The translations under genes were made by a program, and so were the position numbers. A stretch of DNA of 38,817 nucleotides. It comes from Myxococcales bacterium (GTDB taxonomy: Bacteria; Myxococcota_A; Polyangia; Fen-1088). This document shows, one piece after another, positions 16,788 through 25,107 of the stretch (its first letter is position 1; every line of letters starts with the position of its first letter). The stretch lies in the NCBI GenBank assembly GCA_003153015.1, contig PMBS01000188.1:1-38817 (forward strand), in the 5' to 3' direction. The notes beneath the pieces are model-generated. The model made no database searches, was not told the origin of the DNA, and saw only the letters and a program-made list of their open reading frames with translations.

Positions 16788-18014
16788 ATGGCCTACGAAT
16801 TCAGACTGCCCGATATTGGCGAAGGAATGGCAGAGGCCGAGATCGTCCGCTGGCTGGTCAAGGAAGGCGACGTGTTAACGCAGGACCAGCCCATGGTGGA
16901 GATCATGACCGACAAGGCAACCGTGGAGATCGCCGCCCCGCGCGCCGGGCGCGTGCTCGATCGCTGCTTCGCCGAGGGCAAACGCTGCCCGGTGGGCGAG
17001 GTGCTGGTGATCATCGGTACGGCCGACGACGAGGACCGGACGCCTAGCCCTGTCACACCCACGCCTGGTCCCACGCCGGCGCCTGCCCCGGCCCCGGTGA
17101 CGCCCGCGCCGGCCCCAGAGGCGTCCGCGCCGGCCCGCACACCCGAGAGCGTGCTGGCCACCCCGGTGGTGCGCAAGCTGGCGCGCGAGATGGACCTGAA
17201 TCTCACCGCAGTAACGGGCACCGGCCCAGGCGGCCAGATCACCGCGGAGGACGTGCGCGCAGCCAAGGTGTCGGCTGGCTTGGTGGCGCCCACCCCGCGG
17301 CCCATGGTGACCGGCGACGTCCGCATCCCGTTCCGCGGTGTGCGCCGACAAATTGCCGAGCACATGTTGCGCACCCAGCGCGAGGTGGCCCAATTCACCT
17401 ATGTCGAGGAGGTCGACGCCACCGAGTTGGTCGAACTGCGCAACAAGGCCGAGGCGCGCCTGGCCGGCCACGACGTCAAGCTCAGCTACCTGCCCTTCTT
17501 CATCAGGGCCACGGTGGAGGCGCTCAAGAAGCAGCCCCAACTCAATGCCTATCTCGACGAAAAGGCGGGCGAGATCGTGCAGCGGCACGAGTACCACATC
17601 GGCTTGGCCGCGCAAACCCCCGAGGGGCTCATGGTCCCGGTGATTCGCCACGCGGATCGTCGCTCGCTGCTCGAATTGGCTCGTGAAGTGGAACGGCTGG
17701 CCACCTCCGCGCGCACGGGCCACGTCTCCCCCTCAGATCTGGGGGGCTCCACCTTCACCATCACCAGCCTGGGCGCGCTCGGCGGGCTGTCGGCCACGCC
17801 CATCGTAAACTACCCCGAGGTGGCGATCCTGGCGGTGCACAAGATCGCCAAGCGGCCGGCGGTGGTGGAGGACAAGATCGTGATTCGCGAGATGCTGAAC
17901 CTATCGCTCTCGGTGGATCACCGCATGGTCGACGGCCACGACGCGGCTAAGTTCGTGGCCGAGATCAAATCCTCGTTGGAAACGCCCGGGTTACTATTCC
18001 TCGAGTCGACCTAG
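16788..18014 (+). CDS. Dihydrolipoyl acyltransferase (E2)
   Basis: The protein has 408 residues: one lipoyl domain (1-77) with the lipoylated K43 in MTDKATVEI; a Pro/Ala-rich flexible linker (85-120); a peripheral-subunit-binding domain (about 120-160: TPVVRKLAREMDLNL, GPGGQITAEDV); and the acyltransferase core (about 185-408) with H378 and D382 in SVDHRMVDGHD. The product moves the acyl group from lipoamide to CoA and forms the core of the complex. A GAGGAGA site precedes the ATG. Its stop codon is one base before the E1alpha ATG, so coupling is likely. Confidence 0.95.
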   Translation: MAYEFRLPDIGEGMAEAEIVRWLVKEGDVLTQDQPMVEIMTDKATVEIAAPRAGRVLDRCFAEGKRCPVGEVLVIIGTADDEDRTPSPVTPTPGPTPAPAPAPVTPAPAPEASAPARTPESVLATPVVRKLAREMDLNLTAVTGTGPGGQITAEDVRAAKVSAGLVAPTPRPMVTGDVRIPFRGVRRQIAEHMLRTQREVAQFTYVEEVDATELVELRNKAEARLAGHDVKLSYLPFFIRATVEALKKQPQLNAYLDEKAGEIVQRHEYHIGLAAQTPEGLMVPVIRHADRRSLLELAREVERLATSARTGHVSPSDLGGSTFTITSLGALGGLSATPIVNYPEVAILAVHKIAKRPAVVEDKIVIREMLNLSLSVDHRMVDGHDAAKFVAEIKSSLETPGLLFLEST

Positions 18015-18015
18015 G

Positions 18016-19176
18016 ATGGCCACCAGCAAGGTTCGCTCGGGCCAGAGCCAGGCGGAAAGCGTCGAGGCTTTCTCCGACCTGGACGAGGCGTGCGCCACCG
18101 GGCTGCGGCAGATCCTCGACGAGAACGGGCTCGCACTGGCGGCCGTGCCCACGCTGTCGGCCGAGGAGTTGGTGCGCATGTATGAGGGCATGCTGCGCGG
18201 ACGGCTGCTCGACGAGCATATGCTGACCATGCAGGGCCAAGGCCGCGTCGGGCTGTACCTCGATGCCCGTGGCCAGGAGGCCGGGGTGATCGCGGCAGCC
18301 CATGCCCTGGCCCCGGACGACTATTTCGTCCCGGCCCTGCGGGAAGCGAGCGCGGCGCTGTACCGCGGCCTGCCCTTTCGCACCTTCTTGGCGCAGATGC
18401 TCGGCAACGCCAACGACCCTGCGCATGGCCGGCAGGCGCCGGGCCAGGTCGGGTCGCGCGCCAGCCGTCACGTCATCGGGTCCGCAAGCGTGGCCTCGCA
18501 GATGCCGCACGCCACCGGTCTGGCCTGGGCCGCGCGCATGCGCGGCGAGCACACGGTGGTTGTCGGTTTCGTGGGCGACGGCGGCACCAGCGAAGATGAC
18601 TTCCAGTCGGGCCTCAACTTCGCAGCCGTGTTCAAGGCGCCGGTGGTGTTCGTGTGCCAGAACAACCAGTGGGCCATCTCCACGCCGCTTTCCCACCAGA
18701 CCGCCGCGCGCAGCATCGCCATCAAGGGCCTGGCCTTTGGCGTGCCGTCGTTCCGGGTTGACGGCAACGACGTGCTCGCGCTCTACGCGGTCATCAAGGA
18801 TGCGGTGGACCGCGCGCGCTCCGGTCGCGGCCCCAGCTTCATCGAGGCCGTCACCTACCGTCTGGGCGCACACGGCCCCAGCGACGATCCCAGTCGCTAC
18901 CGCGATCCGGCCGAGGCGGCAGCCTGGCAACGCAAGGATCCTCTGATCCGCTTCGGAATCTGGCTGCACGCAGAAAAGATTCTGACGGCCGATGCGCAGG
19001 CGGCCACGCGCCAGCGCATCGACGATGAAATCCGCGCGGCCATCGCCAGCGAAGAGGCGGTCGGGCCACCCCCAACCTCGTCCTTGTTCGATGATGTCCT
19101 GGCCGAGCCAAGCTGGCTCATCGGTGAGCAACAGGCCGAGTACCTGCGCGTACGCAAACGGCAGAGCTCACAGTAG
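18016..19176 (+). CDS. 2-oxoacid dehydrogenase E1 component, alpha subunit
   Basis: The protein has 386 residues. The ThDP motif is complete: GDGG (187-190) to NNQWAIS (216-222). The N-terminal 45 residues (MATSKVRSGQ to AAVPTLS) are an extension, as in branched-chain E1alpha proteins. Further landmarks are GRVGLYLDARGQEAG, GSASVASQMPHATG and TYRLGAHGPSDDPSRYR; the last is typical of branched-chain E1alpha. It follows E2, whereas E1alpha usually comes first in such operons. The start has no Shine-Dalgarno of its own beyond CTAGG and likely depends on E2 translation. E3 is not adjacent; the nearest is at 28848. Confidence 0.93.
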   Translation: MATSKVRSGQSQAESVEAFSDLDEACATGLRQILDENGLALAAVPTLSAEELVRMYEGMLRGRLLDEHMLTMQGQGRVGLYLDARGQEAGVIAAAHALAPDDYFVPALREASAALYRGLPFRTFLAQMLGNANDPAHGRQAPGQVGSRASRHVIGSASVASQMPHATGLAWAARMRGEHTVVVGFVGDGGTSEDDFQSGLNFAAVFKAPVVFVCQNNQWAISTPLSHQTAARSIAIKGLAFGVPSFRVDGNDVLALYAVIKDAVDRARSGRGPSFIEAVTYRLGAHGPSDDPSRYRDPAEAAAWQRKDPLIRFGIWLHAEKILTADAQAATRQRIDDEIRAAIASEEAVGPPPTSSLFDDVLAEPSWLIGEQQAEYLRVRKRQSSQ

Positions 19177-19240
19177 TCCGGACTGGCTAGCTCTTTCACC
19201 ACAGAGAGTACAGAGCAGCCTGACGGCCGCAACCAAAGGG

Positions 19241-19293
19241 ATCACTCCGGCCACGGCCACGGCCACGGCCACGACCTCCCGCGGCTATCGTGG
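19241..19293 (+). repeat. Dispersed TCACTCCG/CCACGG/CGGCTATCG repeat, copy 1
   Basis: The segment has the order ATCACTCCGG, four CCACGG hexamers, CGACCTCC, and GCGGCTATCGTGG. Copies 2 (28756-28800, same orientation) and 3 (32217-32274, inverted) keep the same order with fewer hexamers. It lies 64 bases after the E1alpha stop. The end part, CCGCGG-CTAT-CG(C/T)GG, can fold into a small hairpin. Confidence 0.65.
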
Positions 19294-19393
19294 CTCTGGC
19301 GAGAATCTTCGCGGCCTGCGAAGAAGCTGCATCCTAGTAGTACAGAGGCCACAGAGCCGGACCAGACAGGGAAGGGAAGAAAACCGGCTAGTA

Positions 19394-20653
19394 ATGCCCA
19401 AACGGGTTCGCGTCCCGTGGTTTAATGGACGCGTGACCTTGAGCCGCGAGCCCGCACCGCCTGCACAGCAACCCGCTGCCGGGGGAGCGCCCAGCCGGTT
19501 TCACGTGCGCAGCTTCGATGGTGTGCGCGGTCTCGCCATCTTGATGGTGATCGCGTATCACGCGGTAAGCACCACGCTCTATCCCGACGCGACCTTGGGC
19601 TGGGTGCGGCCCTGGCTGATGGCGGGATGGGCCGGCGTGGATCTGTTCTTCGGCCTCAGTGGTTTTCTCATCACTTCACTGCTGGTACGCGAGGAGGAGC
19701 GCGAGGTGCTTGCCGGGCGGCCGCGACACTTCAGCCTGGGCCGCTTCTACCTGCGTCGCGTGTTCCGCATCCTGCCCGCGTTCTACGCTGTGTTCGCCCT
19801 GGAAACCTGCCTGCTGGCTCGCTATCCCTTTGTGCCTTCGGCGGGCCTAGACGAGATCAAGCACTCGGCCCTCGGGCTTCTGCCCTACGGCACCTTCTGG
19901 GCAAACTACTTCATGTCGTATGGGCCGCGTTGGGCCGGCCACGCGGTCTTGCTTCCGCGCGGAGCCTACAACGTGTATTGGTCCCTGTGCGTGGAGGAGC
20001 ATTTCTATCTCCTCTGGCCCTTCTTCCTGTTCATGGTCAAGCGCACGCGGGCGCGCGTAGCGGTGTCGCTCGCGGTAGGCATAACGCTCCCGGTACTTCG
20101 CCATCTCGCCATTGCCAGCGGCTGGGACCAACCGCTGGCTGTTCACTTCGCCTCGCACTACCGGCTTGACAGTATCCTCTGGGGCGGCCTGGCCGCGCTC
20201 CTGGCCGGCCGGATTTCCTGGCGCGACTCGACCCGCCGGCTGCTGTTGGGCACCGGGGGCGTCCTCATCGGCTTGTTGGTCGCAACCAGCACCATGTCGG
20301 TTAGCCCGGTCGGCCGGCCCCTGGGATTCTCGGCGGGTTTTTCCCTGCTGGCGCTGACCACAGCCATCCTCCTGCTTGAGTTGACCCGGCGGCCGAATAC
20401 CTGGCTGTGCCGCGCACTCGAATTCCGGCCCTTGGCTGCCGTGGGTCGCGTCTCGTACGGCATGTACCTTCTCCACCTGCCGGTGATGGACCTGGGCATG
20501 CTCCTCCTGTTCGCGGTTCCGCGGCGGCCAACCGTGATCAATCTCGGTCTAGCTATCGTCTACTTCTGGCTCATCACTTTTGCCGCCGCCCAACTGCTGT
20601 ACCACCTGGTCGAAAAGCGCCTCCTCGCGCTCAAGGACCGGTACTTTCACTGA
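19394..20653 (+). CDS. Acyltransferase family 3 membrane protein
   Basis: The protein has 419 residues from the ATG at 19394; a GTG at 19433 would also fit, and neither has a clear ribosome binding site. It matches the OafA/NolL-type inner-membrane O-acyltransferases: RSFDGVRGLAILMVIAYHAV with the conserved His at 56, then GVDLFFGLSGFLIT, LGRFYLRRVFRILPAFY, YWSLCVEEHFYLLWPFF and SYGMYLLHLPVM. About ten hydrophobic helices are visible. Such proteins pass acyl groups to surface polysaccharides or lipids; the acceptor is unknown here. The gene ends 7 bases inside the convergent composite lipoprotein gene. Confidence 0.9.
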   Translation: MPKRVRVPWFNGRVTLSREPAPPAQQPAAGGAPSRFHVRSFDGVRGLAILMVIAYHAVSTTLYPDATLGWVRPWLMAGWAGVDLFFGLSGFLITSLLVREEEREVLAGRPRHFSLGRFYLRRVFRILPAFYAVFALETCLLARYPFVPSAGLDEIKHSALGLLPYGTFWANYFMSYGPRWAGHAVLLPRGAYNVYWSLCVEEHFYLLWPFFLFMVKRTRARVAVSLAVGITLPVLRHLAIASGWDQPLAVHFASHYRLDSILWGGLAALLAGRISWRDSTRRLLLGTGGVLIGLLVATSTMSVSPVGRPLGFSAGFSLLALTTAILLLELTRRPNTWLCRALEFRPLAAVGRVSYGMYLLHLPVMDLGMLLLFAVPRRPTVINLGLAIVYFWLITFAAAQLLYHLVEKRLLALKDRYFH

Positions 20654-23600
20654 CCCGGTCTCGCTGCCGCGTGCGTGGGGACCGGCGGCGGAGGCGGCGG
20701 GGGAGGAGCTAGGGCATCGTTCGGGGGCGGGGGCGGTGGCAAGTCGATCGGGTTTATGCACCCTGAAAGGTCGAAGAACATGAACTCCAGCGCCTTCTCC
20801 TGTGGCGAAAGCTCAGTCCGAGTGGAACAGCAGCCAGGGAATGAATATCCTCCGCTTATGGCTGGATCTCCCGGGAAGCCGGTCGACGCAGAATCGCTCA
20901 CGTGCATGGCGGTGTATGAAAATCTCCCGCATTGCTGTGCTTCGGGTGCGCCTATCGGAGTCTTGAAAGAGAAGTAGTGTGTGTATTGCGCCACTCCGTT
21001 TGGAGCCCCGCTGTCCGCGGGTTCGTAGATCCATCGTTGCGAAGGCGGCTTGATTTGGTCGATGGCAGTGTAGGTCACGCCACTGGAAAGCGGCAGGTGC
21101 CCGGCGGTCATGGACGCGCCGACGTTCGCCAGCCAGGAGGCAAACGCCATGCCCTTTGGGAATGATTGGTCGATGAAGGCGTCCCTTGGAGCCGATCCGA
21201 TTAGCCCGCTCGGTACGTACCAGGTTGCGACGTCGCCGAACCTGGAAGGATAGCCCGTGAACGACTTGATCCAGGCCCAGTGATAGTGTTCGGCAAACAC
21301 GCGGCCACCGCCATTTAGGTAGTCCCGCATTCGATCGACCGCGGCTGGGTTTGGAATGAAGGCCCGACCTGTCGTGCTGGTCGGGTCCACCTGCGAGCCG
21401 CCACAATTGAGCAGGATGACGTCGTACTGATTCAGGTGCGCCTGGCTGTCCCAAAGATTCGTGGTGGCGTCAGGGAACGTCGCGGTGCTGCCGCCGACCT
21501 GATTACAGGTGTCAGTCCCCTGCGACTGATTGTACAAGGAAATCGAGCTCGAGCCACCGGGTAGGCTGAATTCGGACGCATCGATACCTATCCGGCGAAG
21601 AAGACATTGCAAGCGCTCGGTAATGGTGGAATCGGTGACTTGGGCACCATTGACGAGACTATTGGGGTGGGCATTGCCAGCCGCAATCGCGATCCTGGGT
21701 ATGCTGGTGTACTGGCCGCTGTTGTCACCGTCGTGGATGTTCCTTGGCAGGCGCAACAGGGTTGCCGGCCGGGGCTCCACAATCGGATTGTCTGCACACT
21801 GCTGGGTGACCCAGCTCGCGGTAACGCTGACCTGGCGTCGCCACTTGCCGAGTTGCATGACCAGCGGAAAATCGGTACCCCACGGCACGTTGTTGAGAAC
21901 AAAGTGCCCGGTGGCGTCGGTCAACGCCGCGGCAATAGGCTGACCCGATACCTGGGCGTCACAAGAGGAGCAGGTCGCACCCGTCGGAATCATATCGAGC
22001 GGCGCGTTCGGGATGGACACGATCACGTTGTAGAGCGGGTTCAGACCCGCCGGGTCGTACACCGTGCCGCTGATGCTCGTCGTGGCCGCACCGCTGCAGC
22101 GAATCCGCTTCAGGCACAGGCCGCCGCAAGGTTCGCAGACTTTGGCCGTGACGGCACCACAGGGTACGCCGTTCGCGCATGTCGCCGGACAGCTCAGCGT
22201 CCCACCGCAACCATCACCGATGTTGCCGCAGTATTGCTGCACGCCGTTGGCGTTGTTGCAGGTGGCTTTCACGCAGTCAGTCCCTCCCAGACACACGTTG
22301 TTGCTGCCGCACACCCAGCCGCTGCCCGCAGCCGAGCAGTCCGTGCCGCAATCGAGCAGGTGGCCGCAGCTATCGCCGATGGTTCCACAGTACTGGCCAC
22401 CCGAGGCTGGCTGGCAAACCAGCGGGGTGCACACCTCTGGCGGTCCCCTGCACAAGCTATCTTGGCAGATCCACCCGGGCTTTGCGCACGTGGTTCCGCA
22501 GTGTAGGGGTGATCCGCACCCATCGCCGATGTCGCCGCAGTACTGGTCGCCGCTTGCGGTTGTGCAGGCCACGGGCACGCAGCCACCATCGGTGATACTC
22601 GCGCCGCCCGCTTCACTCGGGCCGTCGCCTCCATCCGCGCCGTCCGTTGCCATGGGGCCATCGGTGCTGCTTGTCCCGCCCACTTCACTCGGGCCATCGC
22701 TTCCATCCACACCGTCGGTTGCCAGGGGGCCGTCGGCGATGCTCGTGCCGCCCGCTTCCCTCGGGCCGTCGCTTCCATCCACACCGCCGGTTGCCAGAGG
22801 GCCATCGGTGACGCTCGTTCCGCCGGTTGCACTCGCAGCGTCGCCTCCAGCAACGCCGCCTGTCCCCACCGGCCCGTCAGTGACACCTGCCCCGCCGGTG
22901 GCAGTGGAACCATCGTTTCCATCCATGCCGCCGGTCGCAACCGGCACGTCGCTGTCGCCCACGTCGCTTGCGTCCATCGCTGTCGTACCGCCGTCGCCCG
23001 CTGCGCCGCCAGTACCGTCCGTGCTGGCCTCGTTGCCGCTGGGCCTCGCATCGCCGAAGGAATCTGCTGTGTAGGGAACATCAAGCTTGACGTCAGTTGC
23101 GTCTCCGCCCCGGACCGTGCCGTCGGATATTCCGATGTCGTAGGTCCTGCGCGCATCTTCACGTGGCGGCGCTGCGTCCACCAGATCGCTGGGAGTGAAG
23201 GGCGTCAGCTCGTTCGGCTTACGCACCTGGTCCCGGCAGTTCCCGCCGGTGGTGCAGGTCTGGTTCGAATTCGGGCATGTCTTGCCAATGCACTCGCGCG
23301 CCAGAAACAGCTTGAGCAGCATCGACTTGCCCTCGACGAATCCGACGATCGCCGTCTCGCTGACCACAAACGTGGGCCCCTTGTACCCGCTGGCCACGAT
23401 GGTGATGTTCCCTGCCCCATCGCCGGTTTCCACCACGCCTACGTGCAAGGGCAGCTTGTAGTCATTGATCAGCGAATAGGGCGTGTGTGGAGTTTCCCCG
23501 TTCACGGTGATCGCCACGTCCACCTTGTCCAGCTCGCCGGGAACCACCAAATTGCTGTCGATTTCCACGACCAGCATGGTGCGCTGCTTGCCCTGGCACG

Positions 23601-23658
23601 CGCCCAGCGCTAGTAGCGCCGCCAGTCCCACGAAAGACCGTCTACCCATGGCAGTCAC
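20647..23658 (-). CDS. Large composite lipoprotein with Cys-rich repeats and GATase-like C-terminus
   Basis: The protein has about 1003 residues. The lipobox ALGAC gives Cys21. Residues 25-130 look like a beta domain (VVEIDSNLVVPGELDKVDV). A linker of ATGG/TDGP repeats (about 190-350) follows. Then come three Cys-rich repeats of the form C-QYCG-IGD-CG-L-CG (about 355-510) and a carboxypeptidase-regulatory-like segment (SGTVYDPAGLNPLYNVIVSIPN). The end (about 650-960) carries YDVILLNCGG and MRDYLNGGGRVFAEHYHW, as in class-I glutamine-amidotransferase-like/ThuA-like folds, and closes with a Pro-rich tail. The start is GTG (overlapping the upstream stop as GTGA) or the ATG nine bases on. I cannot name an activity; it is probably a surface-exposed protein. 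Confidence 0.75.
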   Translation of the reverse strand: MTAMGRRSFVGLAALLALGACQGKQRTMLVVEIDSNLVVPGELDKVDVAITVNGETPHTPYSLINDYKLPLHVGVVETGDGAGNITIVASGYKGPTFVVSETAIVGFVEGKSMLLKLFLARECIGKTCPNSNQTCTTGGNCRDQVRKPNELTPFTPSDLVDAAPPREDARRTYDIGISDGTVRGGDATDVKLDVPYTADSFGDARPSGNEASTDGTGGAAGDGGTTAMDASDVGDSDVPVATGGMDGNDGSTATGGAGVTDGPVGTGGVAGGDAASATGGTSVTDGPLATGGVDGSDGPREAGGTSIADGPLATDGVDGSDGPSEVGGTSSTDGPMATDGADGGDGPSEAGGASITDGGCVPVACTTASGDQYCGDIGDGCGSPLHCGTTCAKPGWICQDSLCRGPPEVCTPLVCQPASGGQYCGTIGDSCGHLLDCGTDCSAAGSGWVCGSNNVCLGGTDCVKATCNNANGVQQYCGNIGDGCGGTLSCPATCANGVPCGAVTAKVCEPCGGLCLKRIRCSGAATTSISGTVYDPAGLNPLYNVIVSIPNAPLDMIPTGATCSSCDAQVSGQPIAAALTDATGHFVLNNVPWGTDFPLVMQLGKWRRQVSVTASWVTQQCADNPIVEPRPATLLRLPRNIHDGDNSGQYTSIPRIAIAAGNAHPNSLVNGAQVTDSTITERLQCLLRRIGIDASEFSLPGGSSSISLYNQSQGTDTCNQVGGSTATFPDATTNLWDSQAHLNQYDVILLNCGGSQVDPTSTTGRAFIPNPAAVDRMRDYLNGGGRVFAEHYHWAWIKSFTGYPSRFGDVATWYVPSGLIGSAPRDAFIDQSFPKGMAFASWLANVGASMTAGHLPLSSGVTYTAIDQIKPPSQRWIYEPADSGAPNGVAQYTHYFSFKTPIGAPEAQQCGRFSYTAMHVSDSASTGFPGDPAISGGYSFPGCCSTRTELSPQEKALEFMFFDLSGCINPIDLPPPPPPNDALAPPPPPPPPVPTHAAARPGQ

Positions 23659-24578
23659 TTACCCACCGGAATGCAGCCATCCAGCCCAGACGGGCAGGTG
23701 CCATCGCGCCCTGGACTGCCCGTCGACAACAAGACTGCGGTCACCACTGCCGCAACCACCACCACGCCAATGCCCGTCCACAGCCACCAGCGCGTGCCAG
23801 ACCCAGACGCGGCAGCGCCTTGTTCACTGGCAGGTTTCTGGCCCAAGTCCAAAGCTGCTTGCGTAGCGGCCGGCTTCACATTATCGGCCGGTGGGGCGGG
23901 CGAGGCGAGAACTGGCGCGGCCGCTGGAGGTTCTGCCGGCGCTGCCGCCGGAGCAGCGCTCGGCTCAGGCGGGCCTGGCGACGAAGGCGGCGGTGCCGCC
24001 GGCCCGGGAGCCACAGGTGGCGTTTGGCTCTCACTCGGTGCTGGCGCCCAGGGCTTCCGCTCGAACGGGTCTTCCCAGATCCCAGTCAGCCGGTCGGCCT
24101 GTGCCGGCGATGCCTCCGGCTTCTTGGCCGCAGTCTTCGCCTCGGCCGCTGTCTCCAAGTCCTTGATCTTCGCTTCGATCATCTCGCGGTTGGGCGTTGC
24201 CGGCCTTTCGCGCAGGAATGCCTTGTACGCGATGATGGCTTCCTTGACGTGCCCGGCCTGGCGCTGGGCCTGGGCCACATTGAACAGCAGGGCAGCGTCG
24301 CCCGACAGCTTGTAGGATTTCTGGAATCCAGCGATGGCTTCCTCTCACTGCCCCAAGTTGAAGGCACGCAGGGCTTCCTCGTACGCCTGCTTGGCCGCCA
24401 CCAGATCCGCACTCGGCGGCGGCTTGGGCGCCTCGGATGCGGGCTTCGCTTTCGCCGCGTGTGCTGACTTGCCCCCTGCCGCCAAGGCACTCGCGGCCTG
24501 GCCCACCATCGCAAGGGCGATCAGCACCCCGACCACCCAGTGCCGCCACCCGAGATCTCTGTCCGCCAGCGCGGGCAT
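23655..24578 (-). pseudogene. TPR-domain membrane protein gene interrupted by an in-frame TGA
   Basis: One frame runs from an ATG at 24578 (GGCGGA upstream; signal-like [22 protein letters not shown]) to the stop at 23655, broken only by TGA at 24347-24345. The stop falls inside a TPR motif: [11 protein letters not shown] before it, and [25 protein letters not shown] straight after it in the same frame. Family members usually have Trp or Tyr at this place, so TGG to TGA is the simplest cause. Past the break come a second TPR-like helix pair, a Pro/Ala region, a membrane helix (WLWTGIGVVVVAAVVTAVLLS) and a Cys-containing tail. The far end overlaps the composite lipoprotein gene by 4 bases. Pseudogene, readthrough and sequencing error are all open. 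A shorter protein could also start at a GTG or ATG inside. Confidence 0.75.
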
Positions 24579-24810
24579 TTTTCCGCCCTGGTTCTTGGCG
24601 AAGCGGGAGATATCGTCGGCAATCAGAGCCATGTGCCGCAAAGCACCCCGAGACGATTGTAGCGGCAACGGCGCGGGCCGGCAAGAAGAACGCACTGGGA
24701 GCATCGAGTAGCCCGTCGACCGCATCGGGGACGGGCTGCCCGTCGACCGCCAGGAATAGCAACAGCGCGATCAGGGCAGCTCGGCTATCCACACCCCGTC
24801 GTGGGGCGAA

Positions 24811-25032
24811 TATGATCAGCACCTCCCGGTTGGGCAGCAACGTCGCCGTGTGACCGGCCCTTGCCACGCCCATGCGACCGGTGGCCGTGAACGTGCCGGC
24901 CGCTGGATCGTATAGCTCCGCGCTCGCGAGATAGTTGCCTCCAACCGCACCCTGTCCGCCGACGATGAGCACCCCGTTGGGCAACAACGTTGCGGTGAGG
25001 CCTTGCAACCATGTGAACCATGGTCCCTCCAT
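24811..25032 (-). pseudogene. Kelch-repeat protein remnant
   Basis: About 74 residues match the repeat of bacterial Kelch/galactose-oxidase-like surface proteins: [34 protein letters not shown], and [16 protein letters not shown]. One and a half repeats remain. There is no signal peptide before it, and the frame runs into unrelated sequence after FAPRRG. The rest of the 24579-25107 gap holds no other gene that I can support. Confidence 0.6.
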
Positions 25033-25107
25033 TCGGCTTTCGCCGCAAACAGCGCGATTACGGCAGGTCGGCGACTCACAGCGAATCGAAGAATCGATGC
25101 AGCAGGG

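Noticed and set aside
24031-24810. Continuation of the Kelch frame over the TPR gene
   Set aside because: The sequence after FAPRRG loses all repeat features, while the overlapping frame shows TPR motifs.
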